Shown here: piece by piece, positions 1 through 7,157 of the stretch | Numbering within the stretch: the first letter of the stretch is position 1 | How the letters are laid out: the number at the start of each line of letters is the position of its first letter | Assembly (NCBI GenBank): GCA_905236615.1 | Contig: CAJORC010000233.1 | Location: 1 to 11,163, forward strand | DNA from: an uncultured Lachnospiraceae bacterium | GTDB taxonomy: Bacteria > Bacillota > Clostridia > Lachnospirales > Lachnospiraceae | Length of the DNA: 11,163 nucleotides | Reading direction: 5' to 3' | The notes under the pieces: generated by a model | Told to the model about the DNA's origin: nothing | Database searches by the model: none | The model's input: only the letters and a program-made list of their open reading frames with translations | Program-made: the position numbers and the translations under genes

Positions 1-950
1 CTGTAGATCTGGGACTCGTAGGTCGGCTTTCCGAACCAGAAGCCCGTACAGAATTCTCTTGTTGTGCATTTCTTTATCTCTTCCAGATACCATGGCATAT
101 TTGCGCGGTATTTTTCCTCGGACTCATAATAATCGTCAAGAGCTCTTCTGTATGTTCTTGCCGCAGCTGCCACATACAGGGCGGTCTTCATCCTTCCCTC
201 GATCTTGAATGAGTCAACACCTGCATCTATAAGCTCCGGTATGTGCTCGATCATGCAGAGATCTTTCGAATTGAAGATAAATGTGCCTCTGTCATTTTCC
301 TCTATCGGAAGATAGACGCCGGGTCTCGAAGCCTCCATTACCGAATATTTCCAGCGGCAGGGATGCTTGCATTCCCCATGGTTTGCATCGTGTCCTGTAA
401 AATAATTCGAAAGAAGGCATCTTCCGGAATACGAAATGCACATTGCACCATGTACAAATGACTCTATTTCAAGGCTGTCACCTATCTTCTCTTTTATCTC
501 CTTAATTTCCTTCAGTGATAATTCACGGGCGGACACTACTCTCGTTGCGCCCATTTTTTTCCAGAACTGAAATGTCCTGTAGTTTGTATTATTTGCCTGC
601 GTACTAACGTGGAGATCTATCTCAGGGCATACCTCTTTCGCAAGGCTGAACATCCCGGGATCCGCAACTATAAGTGCATCCGGTCTGATCTCCCTGAGTT
701 CTTTGAAATATCTTTCCGCTTCTTCAAGGTCATCATTATGTGCAAGTATATTTGCTGTCACATAGACCTTTGTTCCTCTTTTATGAGCAAATTCAATTCC
801 TTCGCTCATCTCTTCCGCAGTAAAGTTCTTTGCTCCCGCACGGAGTCCCATTGTCTCTCCACCGATATATACCGCATCCGCACCATAGACAACGGCTGTC
901 TTTAATTCTTCTATTCCCTTTGACGGAATCAGTAATTCTGCTTTTCTCAT
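1..950 (-). CDS. trhP: Peptidase U32 family protein, TrhP-like tRNA hydroxylation factor (3' end outside window)
   Basis: The protein begins MRKAELLIPSKG and stays open to the left edge (316 codons), so its C-terminus is missing. The U32 signature is clear. HGAMC with C171, SGRC with C178, and the NHGECKHPCR segment with C194 and C198 give the four family cysteines. KIEGRMKT near residue 248 is another conserved block. Members of this family (E. coli YegQ, B. subtilis YrrN/YrrO) are now known as TrhP. They are needed for prephenate-dependent 5-hydroxylation of U34 in tRNA, although they were long annotated as collagenase-like peptidases. The gene lies 27 bp downstream of trmR, whose enzyme methylates the ho5U product, which supports the tRNA role over a protease role. 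ATG at 950 has an AAGGA element about 10 nt upstream. Which of the two Bacillus paralogues it matches cannot be told from this fragment. Confidence 0.9.
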   Translation of the reverse strand, partial: MRKAELLIPSKGIEELKTAVVYGADAVYIGGETMGLRAGAKNFTAEEMSEGIEFAHKRGTKVYVTANILAHNDDLEEAERYFKELREIRPDALIVADPGMFSLAKEVCPEIDLHVSTQANNTNYRTFQFWKKMGATRVVSARELSLKEIKEIKEKIGDSLEIESFVHGAMCISYSGRCLLSNYFTGHDANHGECKHPCRWKYSVMEASRPGVYLPIEENDRGTFIFNSKDLCMIEHIPELIDAGVDSFKIEGRMKTALYVAAAARTYRRALDDYYESEEKYRANMPWYLEEIKKCTTREFCTGFWFGKPTYESQIY

Positions 951-977
951 TCTTAATAAATCCTTACCTAAATGTTA

Positions 978-1622
978 TCATACTGTTTTTTTCGCTAATG
1001 TAACTCCATCCCCTAGCGGAAGCAGCACTGTCGAGAATCTCTCATCATGACTGACCTTGTAGAGAAATTCCCTCATTCTTTTATGTATTGTTCTGTCACG
1101 GCGTTCCACAACAAATTTTGACTCAAAGATATCGCCTTCCTGCAGACAGTTATCCGCGATCATCAGACCACCGGTCTTCAATAATCTGCAGGCTTCTTCC
1201 AGATAATAGGGGTACTGGGCTTTAGCCGCATCAATAAATATCATGTCATAACCGTTTTCAAGGGTTGGAAGAATATCTTCCGCATTTCCTTCCAGTAAGG
1301 TTATTTTATCCTTAAATCCCGATTTCAGGATGTTTTCCTTTGCGACCGGAATACGTTTTTCATAATTCTCTATGGTCGTTATCCGCGCATCTTTATCTGA
1401 ATACTCTGCCATAAGTATAGACGAAAAACCTATTGCTGCCCCGATCTCCAGAATATTTACGGGATTATGTACGGCAAGCATGAATTTTATGAGTCTTTGC
1501 GTCTCTTTCTTTATGACAGGCACACGGGATGCTTTTGCCTCTTTTTCCAAATCACTTAAAAAGGGCGTATTACCCATATCAAGGGAATTTATATACGCCA
1601 CACATCTGTCATTAACTATCAT
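978..1622 (-). CDS. trmR: tRNA 5-hydroxyuridine methyltransferase TrmR (class I SAM O-methyltransferase)
   Basis: This 214-residue protein has the O-methyltransferase family 3 fold. SAM-binding motif I (ILEIGAAIGFSS) is at 57-68, an acidic ribose-binding position is in TTIE at 82-85, and FIDAAK is at 129-134. D131, D157 and N158 match the divalent-metal ligands of this family. Length and motifs agree with B. subtilis YrrM/TrmR (about 217 residues), which methylates 5-hydroxyuridine at tRNA position 34 to 5-methoxyuridine using SAM. Its position just before a U32 (TrhP-like) gene is the same as in Bacillus and supports tRNA rather than catechol as the substrate. Only 11 bp separate it from the preceding stop codon. 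No strong Shine-Dalgarno is visible before ATG 1622, so translation may depend on coupling to the upstream gene. Confidence 0.92.
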   Translation of the reverse strand: MIVNDRCVAYINSLDMGNTPFLSDLEKEAKASRVPVIKKETQRLIKFMLAVHNPVNILEIGAAIGFSSILMAEYSDKDARITTIENYEKRIPVAKENILKSGFKDKITLLEGNAEDILPTLENGYDMIFIDAAKAQYPYYLEEACRLLKTGGLMIADNCLQEGDIFESKFVVERRDRTIHKRMREFLYKVSHDERFSTVLLPLGDGVTLAKKTV

Positions 1623-1633
1623 ATTCTGTTTAT

Positions 1634-2017
1634 CTACTTTTTCTCGTCCTCATCCTCATTGTCTTCACCTGACATGACAGCCATCATCTCCTCTGCCGTC
1701 ATAGAGGTTTTCAACGTATAGACTCCGCTCTGCAGTTTACCGTGATAGGCAGAAAGCCTTTCCTGATACTTAAAGAGCGACGCATCACGAATAAGTCCCT
1801 TACCTGCCAAAATCTCACCAATTTCAGAGGCACCGGAACCTTCGGGGATCGTAACCGTTATATCAATGCCTGTCCCCGAAGAAACAGCAGGTTCGGCAAA
1901 AACACGGTATCCAAGATTATATGCGGTTTTCCCGGCTTTACTGACATAATACAGAGCCAGAATCACCAGAAATATCCTGAACAGTATTGAAATAATGGAC
2001 ACTAAGAAACTCTTCAT
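1634..2017 (-). CDS. Short MltG-like membrane protein, LysM-like subdomain only
   Basis: The 127-residue product has one N-terminal membrane segment (about 7-25). A stretch at about 52-117 matches the N-terminal LysM-like subdomain of MltG/YceG: VTIPEGSGASEIGEIL, a GLI element, LFKYQ, then LQSGVYTLKTSMTAEEMM. It ends in an acidic tail (GEDNEDEDEKK). Full MltG proteins are about 350 residues and carry a C-terminal endolytic transglycosylase domain with a catalytic glutamate. None of that is present here, and only 11 bp lie before trmR, so this protein cannot cut glycan in the known way. Its place between ylbF and trmR equals that of yrrL (mltG) in Bacillus, so it is likely a reduced orthologue, perhaps binding peptidoglycan or division partners. 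The ATG overlaps the upstream stop by ATGA. Confidence 0.8.
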   Translation of the reverse strand: MKSFLVSIISILFRIFLVILALYYVSKAGKTAYNLGYRVFAEPAVSSGTGIDITVTIPEGSGASEIGEILAGKGLIRDASLFKYQERLSAYHGKLQSGVYTLKTSMTAEEMMAVMSGEDNEDEDEKK

Positions 2018-2340
2018 AAGCTTAATCCGCCTGTCACCTGCTCCAGAACATTCTGAAGCATCTTGTTAAATCTTATCTCAGCTTCAATATAATCATGTAT
2101 TTCCGGTATATTGTAGACTTCTTCGTACTTGTCGAAAAAAGCGATCTCCGCATCAAACAGTTCGCTTTCCGGCTTTGTCGTTAAGAGCTTGTAATGCTCC
2201 ATCATGAGCTTCGAGGTTTTTCCCCGAAGCTCCGGGTCTGTCATAACTGCAATTCTTTTTGCTTTATAATTTCTGTATTCAGAGGTTTCCTTAACAGCAT
2301 TTATAAAATCATTTATGCTGTTCGTCAAGGCTTCATTCAT
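2014..2340 (-). CDS. YlbF/YmcA family protein (DUF964)
   Basis: This is a 108-residue, mostly helical cytoplasmic protein without membrane segments. The pattern of a short N-terminal helix (INDFINAVKETSEYRNYKAK), a variable middle, and a C-terminal amphipathic helix (IEAEIRFNKMLQNVLEQV) is that of the YlbF/YmcA family. In B. subtilis YlbF and YmcA form a complex with YaaT that directs RNase Y in mRNA processing and affects competence and sporulation. Here the gene starts 4 bp after the RNase J stop codon and overlaps the next gene by ATGA. This suggests an accessory role in RNA decay, but that is an inference from position. A GGAAG element lies about 9 nt before the ATG. The family call rests on pattern recognition rather than a unique motif. 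Confidence 0.8.
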   Translation of the reverse strand: MNEALTNSINDFINAVKETSEYRNYKAKRIAVMTDPELRGKTSKLMMEHYKLLTTKPESELFDAEIAFFDKYEEVYNIPEIHDYIEAEIRFNKMLQNVLEQVTGGLSL

Positions 2341-2344
2341 TTCT

Positions 2345-4018
2345 TTAAACTTCCATAATAATCGGCAGTATCATCGGTCTTCTCTTTGTCTTCTTCCAGA
2401 GATAATCCGAAAGTCCGTCCTTAAGCGACGACTTTATCTTGCTCCAGTCGCTCACGCCCCTGTCAGCAAGCTCGTCCATGATGTCACGGAGTATTTCCGT
2501 CGAGTCTTCAAGAAGGGCATCGGACTCCCTCACATATACAAAACCTCTTGATACTATATCCGGTCCGGCAAGTATCTGACCTGTACCGCGCTGCAGTGTA
2601 AGTACTATGATGACTATTCCGTCTTCCGCAAGATGCTTTCTGTCACGCAGTACGATATTTCCTACGTCACCTACTCCGCTTCCGTCAACAAAGACAGAAC
2701 CCGTGGGAACATGTTTTACTGTTTTGCAGCTCTCCATGTTCATCTCAACCACATCACCGGAATGCATCATAAGGATATGTTCATCATCATAACCGAGTTC
2801 CTTAACAATAGATGCCTGTGCCATTCTGTGACGGAACTCACCATGTATCGGTATCGCATATTTAGGTTTCACAAGTGAATAGATCAGCTTTATCTCTTCA
2901 CGGCAGGCATGTCCCGAAACATGCGTATCCTGGAAGATAACTGTCGTACCCTTTTCTTCAAGTTCATTGATGATCCTCGATACAGCCTTCTCGTTTCCGG
3001 GTATCGGGCTTGAACTGAAAATTATGGTATCATTAGGCTTTATCGTTATCTTCTTGTGCATATTCATTGCCATACGGGAAAGCGCTGCCATCGACTCGCC
3101 CTGGCTGCCTGTAGTTACCACGCATACCTTTTCATCAGGATAATTTTTTATAAGATCTATATCGATAAGGGTATTCTCGGGTATATCGAGATAACCCATC
3201 TCGCTGGCAGTCTCGATTATATTGATCATCGAACGACCTTCTACAACCACTTTCCTGCCGTATTTATAGGCAGTGTTGATGATCTGCCTCACTCTGTCAA
3301 CATTTGATGCAAAGGTGGCAATTATTATCCTGCCCTGTGTATGCTCTGCAAACAGAGTATCAAAAACCTTTCCGATCGTTCGTTCAGACTTCGTAAAGCC
3401 TTCTCGCTCGGCATTTGTGGAATCACACATAAGGGCAAGCACACCCTTTTTACCGATCTCACCGAATCTCTGCAGGTCAATTGCATCACCGAATACCGGT
3501 GTGTAGTCAACCTTGAAATCTCCTGTATGCACGACGATTCCTGCAGGAGAATAGATTGCCAGTGCAGAAGCATCAACAATCGAGTGATTTGTCTTTATAA
3601 ACTCGATCCTGAACTGTCCTAAATTTATGGACTGCCCATGTCTTATCACCTTGCGTCTGACATTCTTAATAAGACCGTGCTCCTCAAGCTTGCGGTCTAT
3701 AAGTCCTATCGTAAGCTTTGTTGCGTAAACCGGCGCATTGACTTCTTTTAAAACATAGGGAAGGGCTCCGATGTGATCCTCATGTCCGTGCGTGATCACA
3801 AAGCCTTTTACCTTCTCTATATTATCCTTAAGATAGCTTATATCGGGAATGCAAAGATCTATTCCCAACATATCATCTTCCGGGAAGGCAAGTCCGCAGT
3901 CTACAACAACAATGCTGTCCTCGTATTCGAAAGCTGTAATATTAAGTCCGATCTGTTCAAGACCGCCCAGCGGGATTACTTTCAGCTTCGATGCGGGTTC
4001 ATTATTCAGTTTTTTCAA
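2345..4018 (-). CDS. rnj: Ribonuclease J (metallo-beta-lactamase/beta-CASP RNase)
   Basis: The 557-residue protein is full length for bacterial RNase J. The catalytic zinc motif HGHEDHIG is at 77-84, with further ligands H145 (TNHS), D167 (HTGDFK) and H392 (IHGE). Beta-CASP elements include TFASN at 235-239 and HVSGHA at 366-371. The C-terminal domain runs from about 450 to the end. RNase J has 5'-3' exonuclease and endonuclease activity in mRNA turnover and rRNA processing. The start is TTG at 4018: a GGAGG at 4026-4030, inside the 3' end of the preceding gene, sits 7 nt upstream, and no in-frame ATG or GTG is near. It is joined to the Fur-family gene upstream by a 2 bp gap and to ylbF downstream by 4 bp. 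Nothing suggests loss of activity. Confidence 0.97.
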   Translation of the reverse strand: MKKLNNEPASKLKVIPLGGLEQIGLNITAFEYEDSIVVVDCGLAFPEDDMLGIDLCIPDISYLKDNIEKVKGFVITHGHEDHIGALPYVLKEVNAPVYATKLTIGLIDRKLEEHGLIKNVRRKVIRHGQSINLGQFRIEFIKTNHSIVDASALAIYSPAGIVVHTGDFKVDYTPVFGDAIDLQRFGEIGKKGVLALMCDSTNAEREGFTKSERTIGKVFDTLFAEHTQGRIIIATFASNVDRVRQIINTAYKYGRKVVVEGRSMINIIETASEMGYLDIPENTLIDIDLIKNYPDEKVCVVTTGSQGESMAALSRMAMNMHKKITIKPNDTIIFSSSPIPGNEKAVSRIINELEEKGTTVIFQDTHVSGHACREEIKLIYSLVKPKYAIPIHGEFRHRMAQASIVKELGYDDEHILMMHSGDVVEMNMESCKTVKHVPTGSVFVDGSGVGDVGNIVLRDRKHLAEDGIVIIVLTLQRGTGQILAGPDIVSRGFVYVRESDALLEDSTEILRDIMDELADRGVSDWSKIKSSLKDGLSDYLWKKTKRRPMILPIIMEV

Positions 4019-4020
4019 TT

Positions 4021-4503
4021 TTATTCCTCCGTCCTAAGTCCTGACTTAACTTCGGCCTTTGAACAATCCGAACAATATCCGTATAACCTCACCTCGTGGT
4101 CTACTATCTGAAATCCCGTAGTCTCAGAGACATTCCGTTCAAGTTCTTCCAGTAAATCTTTTTCAAATGGGATGATTTTTCCGCAATTCAGGCAGATCAA
4201 ATGGTGGTGCCTGTGATGCTTCCCCTTTTCTTCGTCCGCATCACTGATCTCATATCGGGCACTTCCATCGTCAAGATTTATACGGTCTACAAGTCCGAGC
4301 TGTGTCAAAAGCTGTATTGATCTATAAACAGTGGCCAATCCGATCCCCGGGTTAAGCTCACATGTCTTCGCATATATTTCTTCAGCTGTAAGGTGTTCTC
4401 CTGCGTTATCCATTAGAACACGCAAAACTAAGAGCCTCTGCGTTGTTATCTTGAGGCCCTTAGCTTTAAGCCTTGTCTTAAGTTGTTCTGTTCTTTCATT
4501 CAA
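4021..4503 (-). CDS. Fur-family metal-dependent transcriptional repressor
   Basis: From TTG 4503 the protein has 160 residues. It has the N-terminal winged helix (HLTAEEIY at 37-44, GLATVYR at 55-61) and a C-terminal dimer domain. CxxC pairs at 104/107 and 144/147 form the structural zinc site, and a His-rich run lies at 96-101. E85 in the RYE segment is Fur/Zur-like; PerR has Asp at the matching place, so peroxide sensing is less likely. Position 112, after CGKII, is proline where Fur or PerR usually has Glu or Asp. Iron, zinc or another metal cannot be told apart. Start choice: an in-frame stop at 4516-4518 limits starts to TTG 4509 or TTG 4503. The AGAGGA at 4512-4517 is 8 nt from 4503 but only 2 nt from 4509. 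The gene overlaps the end of the DUF1292 gene. Confidence 0.93.
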   Translation of the reverse strand: MNERTEQLKTRLKAKGLKITTQRLLVLRVLMDNAGEHLTAEEIYAKTCELNPGIGLATVYRSIQLLTQLGLVDRINLDDGSARYEISDADEEKGKHHRHHHLICLNCGKIIPFEKDLLEELERNVSETTGFQIVDHEVRLYGYCSDCSKAEVKSGLRTEE

Positions 4504-4753
4504 ATTCAACGTCCTCTAAGAACTTGCTGAATGCCTCCATTGCGACAGAGAGCTCTTCTTCATCACTGACTGCCTCAAAAACAGACTCATCAGGATTGTC
4601 TTCAGCTGCAAGTCCTTTAAGTATAAGGGCATCACTGTCGCCCTCTTCCTCCTCTGTTACAAGGAGATACTGTATTCCTTTAACAGTTGTCTCTGCGAGT
4701 ACGAAGTATTCTATTGCTTCTCCGTCATCTGAAGTAAATGTTAATTTTTCCAT
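4496..4753 (-). CDS. DUF1292 family protein (YrzB-like)
   Basis: This 85-residue, very acidic protein shows the DUF1292 pattern. An N-terminal strand set (LTFTSDDGEAIEYFVLAETT) is followed by GIQYLLVTEEEE, an ALILKG strand, and a C-terminal helix ending in KFLEDVEFE. B. subtilis YrzB belongs to the same family and lies in the same position after yrrK (ruvX). No biochemical function is established for the family that I know of. The gene starts 3 bp after the ruvX stop. Its own end overlaps the start region of the Fur-family gene, which carries that gene's ribosome binding site. It is probably cytoplasmic; no signal or membrane segment is seen. Confidence 0.88.
   Translation of the reverse strand: MEKLTFTSDDGEAIEYFVLAETTVKGIQYLLVTEEEEGDSDALILKGLAAEDNPDESVFEAVSDEEELSVAMEAFSKFLEDVEFE
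4512..4517 (-). promoter_or_regulatory. Ribosome binding site deciding the Fur-family start
   Basis: AGAGGA lies within the 3' end of the DUF1292 gene, 8 nt from TTG 4503 and only 2 nt from TTG 4509. This spacing favours 4503 as the start. Confidence 0.6.
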
Positions 4754-4756
4754 ATC

Positions 4757-5179
4757 TTAATCTCTGTTATCTAAAAAATCCTGCAGAATTACCGCTGCAG
4801 CTATGGCATCTACTCTTGCCTTCCGCTCCTTACGGCCTTCCACACCGGTTTCATCCATTATCTCATCGGCTTCAACAGTTGTAAGTCTCTCATCAACCAT
4901 ATGAATCGGCAGACCTGTACGTCTCTCCAGCATATCCGCAAATTCACGTGCCTTCTCCGAACGTTCACCCTCACTGCCATCCATGTTGAGCGGCAGACCC
5001 AGAACTATTTCACCGACTTTCTCGTTCACTATAATTTCTTCTATTCTTGCAAGTGTCTTCCGGAGACGTTTTTCCTTTTCGCGTCTGATAATCTCCGCAC
5101 TCCTTGCTATCGTCCCTGTTTCATCAGTCAGAGCTACACCGACTGTCTTTGAACCGTAATCGAGACCTATGTATTTCAT
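4757..5179 (-). CDS. ruvX: RuvX/YqgF Holliday junction resolvase-like nuclease
   Basis: The 140-residue protein has the RNase H-like fold of the YqgF family. The first catalytic aspartate is D7 in [12 protein letters not shown], followed by GLPLNMDG at 61-68, DERLTT at 96-101 and D124 in RVDAIAAAV. Length is normal for the family (about 138). In E. coli YqgF is linked to 16S rRNA 5'-end maturation, and family members have been shown to cleave Holliday junctions; B. subtilis YrrK is the orthologue. The start overlaps the ireB stop by ATGA, so the two are probably translated in a coupled way. All acidic active-site residues are present, so the enzyme is likely active. Confidence 0.96.
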   Translation of the reverse strand: MKYIGLDYGSKTVGVALTDETGTIARSAEIIRREKEKRLRKTLARIEEIIVNEKVGEIVLGLPLNMDGSEGERSEKAREFADMLERRTGLPIHMVDERLTTVEADEIMDETGVEGRKERKARVDAIAAAVILQDFLDNRD

Positions 5180-5454
5180 TTATCCCAGCCGTTGCTCCTT
5201 ATATACTGCTTCAGAAGTTCCTCTACAAGCTCATCCCTTTCCACTTTCATGATAAGTGAACGTGCATTGTTATGGCTTGTTATATAAGTCGGATCACCCG
5301 ACATTATATAGCCGACTATCTGACTTATTGGATTATATCCTTTCTCTGTCAATGCTTCATAAACTGTTGAAAGCACCACCTTCACGCCTGTTTCAGGTTC
5401 TGTCTCAACCCTGAACATCTGGGTGCTTCCCAAATCCTTATTTTTCAAGTTCAT
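5176..5454 (-). CDS. ireB: IreB family regulatory phosphoprotein (DUF965, YrzL)
   Basis: This 92-residue protein matches IreB across its length: [20 protein letters not shown] is the family core, followed by NNAR and [14 protein letters not shown]. In Enterococcus faecalis IreB is phosphorylated on N-terminal threonines by the PASTA kinase IreK and acts in cephalosporin resistance and cell-wall control. Here T11 in STQMFR is the likeliest matching site, which is inferred. It is the first gene of the operon and overlaps ruvX by ATGA. AGGAG followed by a 7 nt spacer precedes ATG 5454, and a promoter-like pair lies about 90 bp upstream. No kinase gene is in the window. Confidence 0.95.
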   Translation of the reverse strand: MNLKNKDLGSTQMFRVETEPETGVKVVLSTVYEALTEKGYNPISQIVGYIMSGDPTYITSHNNARSLIMKVERDELVEELLKQYIRSNGWDK

Positions 5455-5541
5455 CTCTTTGCTCCTCTGATAACACCAGTTATTTTCTGATCAACTGTTG
5501 TCGGATATTCATTCACGCACAAATTCCTATAGTTAAGAGAT

Positions 5542-5570
5542 ATTTTATCCTATGTGGCTTTATAATGCAA
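5542..5570 (-). promoter_or_regulatory. Putative sigma-A-type promoter of the ireB operon
   Basis: On the minus strand TTGCAT (5565-5570) and TAAAAT (5542-5547) are separated by 17 bp. The -10 box matches five of six consensus bases and the -35 only three. Transcription would start near 5535, leaving a leader of about 80 nt before ireB. It is the best pair in the intergenic gap and lies downstream of the palindrome that ends the previous unit. This is a prediction only. Confidence 0.45.
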
Positions 5571-5587
5571 GTGCTGTATAAACTGAC

Positions 5588-5640
5588 GCCCCCAGATTGA
5601 GTCTCGGCAAAAAACTTTTTGCAATACTCAATCTGAGGGC
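5588..5640 (-). terminator. Long nested palindrome, probable transcript-end hairpin of the DUF4956 operon
   Basis: Arms of 15 nt (5588-5602 and 5626-5640) pair fully on the minus strand with one G-U wobble; on the plus strand the same position is an A-C mismatch, so minus-strand RNA fits better. The 23 nt loop holds a second inverted repeat, GCAAAAA (5607-5613) with TTTTTGC (5616-5622). It begins 41 bp past the DUF4956 stop codon, as expected for a terminator. The downstream U-tract is weak (only GUUUAU a few bases on), so it may instead act as a 3'-end stabiliser or be a small palindromic repeat element. Confidence 0.55.
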
Positions 5641-5681
5641 TGATCTCACAAGGACTGTATTAAGTTTCCACCAAACGGAAC

Positions 5682-6365
5682 TTATCCGTGATATTCACCG
5701 TCATAAGCGATAAGTGTAAGGTCTTCAACACCTGCGATCTTCTTGATCTTATCTGCAAAATCAAGATGCTTCTCGTCTGCATCAACCTGAATAGTAAGCT
5801 CTGTTGAACCGTTTCTTACTGTCTTTGACTTAACCTTGTGCTCAAAGCTCTTCAGTTCATCAAGTGCTTTTCCCTCTGCTGCCTCATCTGAAAGGTGCAT
5901 TACAACGATATACGCTTTTGCTGCTGCCTGACGTTTGTTCATTGTCATTACAAGGATAAGCATGAAGAGAAGTCCTATTGCAGCAAGAAGATACATGCTG
6001 GCACCGATCGTTATACCTGTCGTTATTGCCCAGAATATATAAAGTATATCAAGAGGTTCTTTTATCGCCGTCCTGTATCGTACAATGGAAAGGGCACCGA
6101 CCATACCTAAGGAAATAACGATATTTGTACTGATTGCAAGTGTTACCATACATGTAAGCACTGTCATTCCTACAAGTGTGAGGGCAAATGATCTGCTGTA
6201 GATCACACCTGTGTAATACTTTTTGTATACTGCATATATGAGAAGTCCCACCACCAAAGCAAGTGCCATATCAACTATTATCGTGATAAGTGTGCTGAGT
6301 GAGATCGACTGCGTATACATTGCCGACTCAAGTACTGATTTCTTAATCATTGATTTTACGCTCAT
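5682..6365 (-). CDS. DUF4956 domain membrane protein
   Basis: This 227-residue protein has about four membrane segments (roughly 23-45, 60-79, 82-96 and 106-141), then a soluble C-terminal domain of about 80 residues with a small alpha/beta pattern. The segment GALSIVRYRTAIKEPLD at 90-106, followed by a FWAITTGI helix, is the hallmark of DUF4956. Genes of this family are commonly found beside VTC-domain polyphosphate polymerases and CotH proteins, as here; no activity is established that I know of. A charged RYRTAIKEP stretch next to the membrane might contact phosphate or a polyanion, which is my inference. It starts 24 bp after the VTC gene with a GGAG element 8 nt before ATG. It is the last gene of its unit. 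Confidence 0.9.
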   Translation of the reverse strand: MSVKSMIKKSVLESAMYTQSISLSTLITIIVDMALALVVGLLIYAVYKKYYTGVIYSRSFALTLVGMTVLTCMVTLAISTNIVISLGMVGALSIVRYRTAIKEPLDILYIFWAITTGITIGASMYLLAAIGLLFMLILVMTMNKRQAAAKAYIVVMHLSDEAAEGKALDELKSFEHKVKSKTVRNGSTELTIQVDADEKHLDFADKIKKIAGVEDLTLIAYDGEYHG

Positions 6366-6389
6366 TTTTTTATCTCCATTCCTTTTTAA

Positions 6390-7109
6390 TTAACTAACTA
6401 TATTTAATGAGTAATGTTCTCTTTTTATGTCATCGCAGAGTGTGAACTTTGAAGCTGCGGTATAAATAAGACTGTCCGGTGATATTATGCTTCTGAAGAT
6501 ATCGGGAAGGTATTCCGTATACTTGACTTCCATTATAAGCCGGCTGCCGTCCATCACCTCATATGACGGGATATTTCCGTCAAAGACATTGAAATCCTCA
6601 AAAGCTGACCTGACGTGCATATCAAATGTTATCCTGACTGTTCCTCCGTCATATATATAAGGTATCCTGTCGTAATCGACTATCACCTCAGGTCTCAGCA
6701 CGTTTGTCACGCACTGCATATAGAACTCATGCAGAAGGTCTTCCGGACGTTTAAGCAGAAATCCGTAATCACCCGCAAGGATTTTATCAAATTCCTCTCT
6801 TGTAAGACGGGCAGAAGTTTTATAAATATAATTTCCGCTTTTTTTCTTACATTCAAGGCTTATTACGTCATCACTCAGATTGTATATCCTTATTCGGTAT
6901 TTCTTTCTCTCGGATGTTCCCGCCATTTTCTCCTCATAAGCGCTCTTCCATATGTCATCGAAATAGAGGCTTCTTATGAAGTATTGTCCGTTTATCGCAT
7001 GTTTATCTATTTTTGCAAAGTATTTTAATTTCTCTGCTATTATGTCTTTTTCTCTGTAAGATATCAGGTATTTTAATTCATGCCTGAAGGTCTTCTTTTT
7101 TTCTGCCAT
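6390..7109 (-). CDS. VTC-domain polyphosphate polymerase family protein
   Basis: The 239-residue protein is a single VTC domain with no membrane segment. Tunnel residues known from yeast Vtc4 have clear counterparts: K13 in RHELKY, R72 and R74 in YRIRIY, K88-K90 in LECKKK, R148 in VDYDR, R159 in RITFD, E194 and K196 in MEVKY, and K221 in SKF. Vtc4 makes polyphosphate from ATP inside a basic tunnel with a metal-binding glutamate, matched here by E194. The set suggests an active nucleotide-triphosphate-dependent polymerase or a related triphosphate enzyme of the CYTH/TTM-like fold. Unlike the yeast subunit, the membrane part would be a separate protein, the adjacent DUF4956 product. GAGGTG lies 7 nt before ATG 7109, and the gene follows cotH-like by 48 bp. 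Confidence 0.93.
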   Translation of the reverse strand: MAEKKKTFRHELKYLISYREKDIIAEKLKYFAKIDKHAINGQYFIRSLYFDDIWKSAYEEKMAGTSERKKYRIRIYNLSDDVISLECKKKSGNYIYKTSARLTREEFDKILAGDYGFLLKRPEDLLHEFYMQCVTNVLRPEVIVDYDRIPYIYDGGTVRITFDMHVRSAFEDFNVFDGNIPSYEVMDGSRLIMEVKYTEYLPDIFRSIISPDSLIYTAASKFTLCDDIKREHYSLNIVS

Positions 7110-7157
7110 TCACAAACACCTCAAAAAACACAAACTGAAAAAATTATATACGAATTC

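Noticed and set aside
243..905. Plus-strand open frames inside the U32 gene
   Set aside because: They lie opposite a strong family match that stays open over the full span, and their proteins show no recognisable motifs.
1..950. Secreted collagenase as the function of the U32 protein
   Set aside because: There is no signal peptide, and the neighbour trmR and the known role of TrhP make tRNA hydroxylation more likely.
5455..5534. Riboswitch or structured leader before ireB
   Set aside because: The leader is about 80 nt, AT-rich, and I see no stable stem set or known conserved core.
6615..7028. A 137-codon plus-strand open frame opposite the VTC gene
   Set aside because: The minus strand encodes a full VTC domain with all key residues; the plus-strand product has no domain and no good ribosome binding site.
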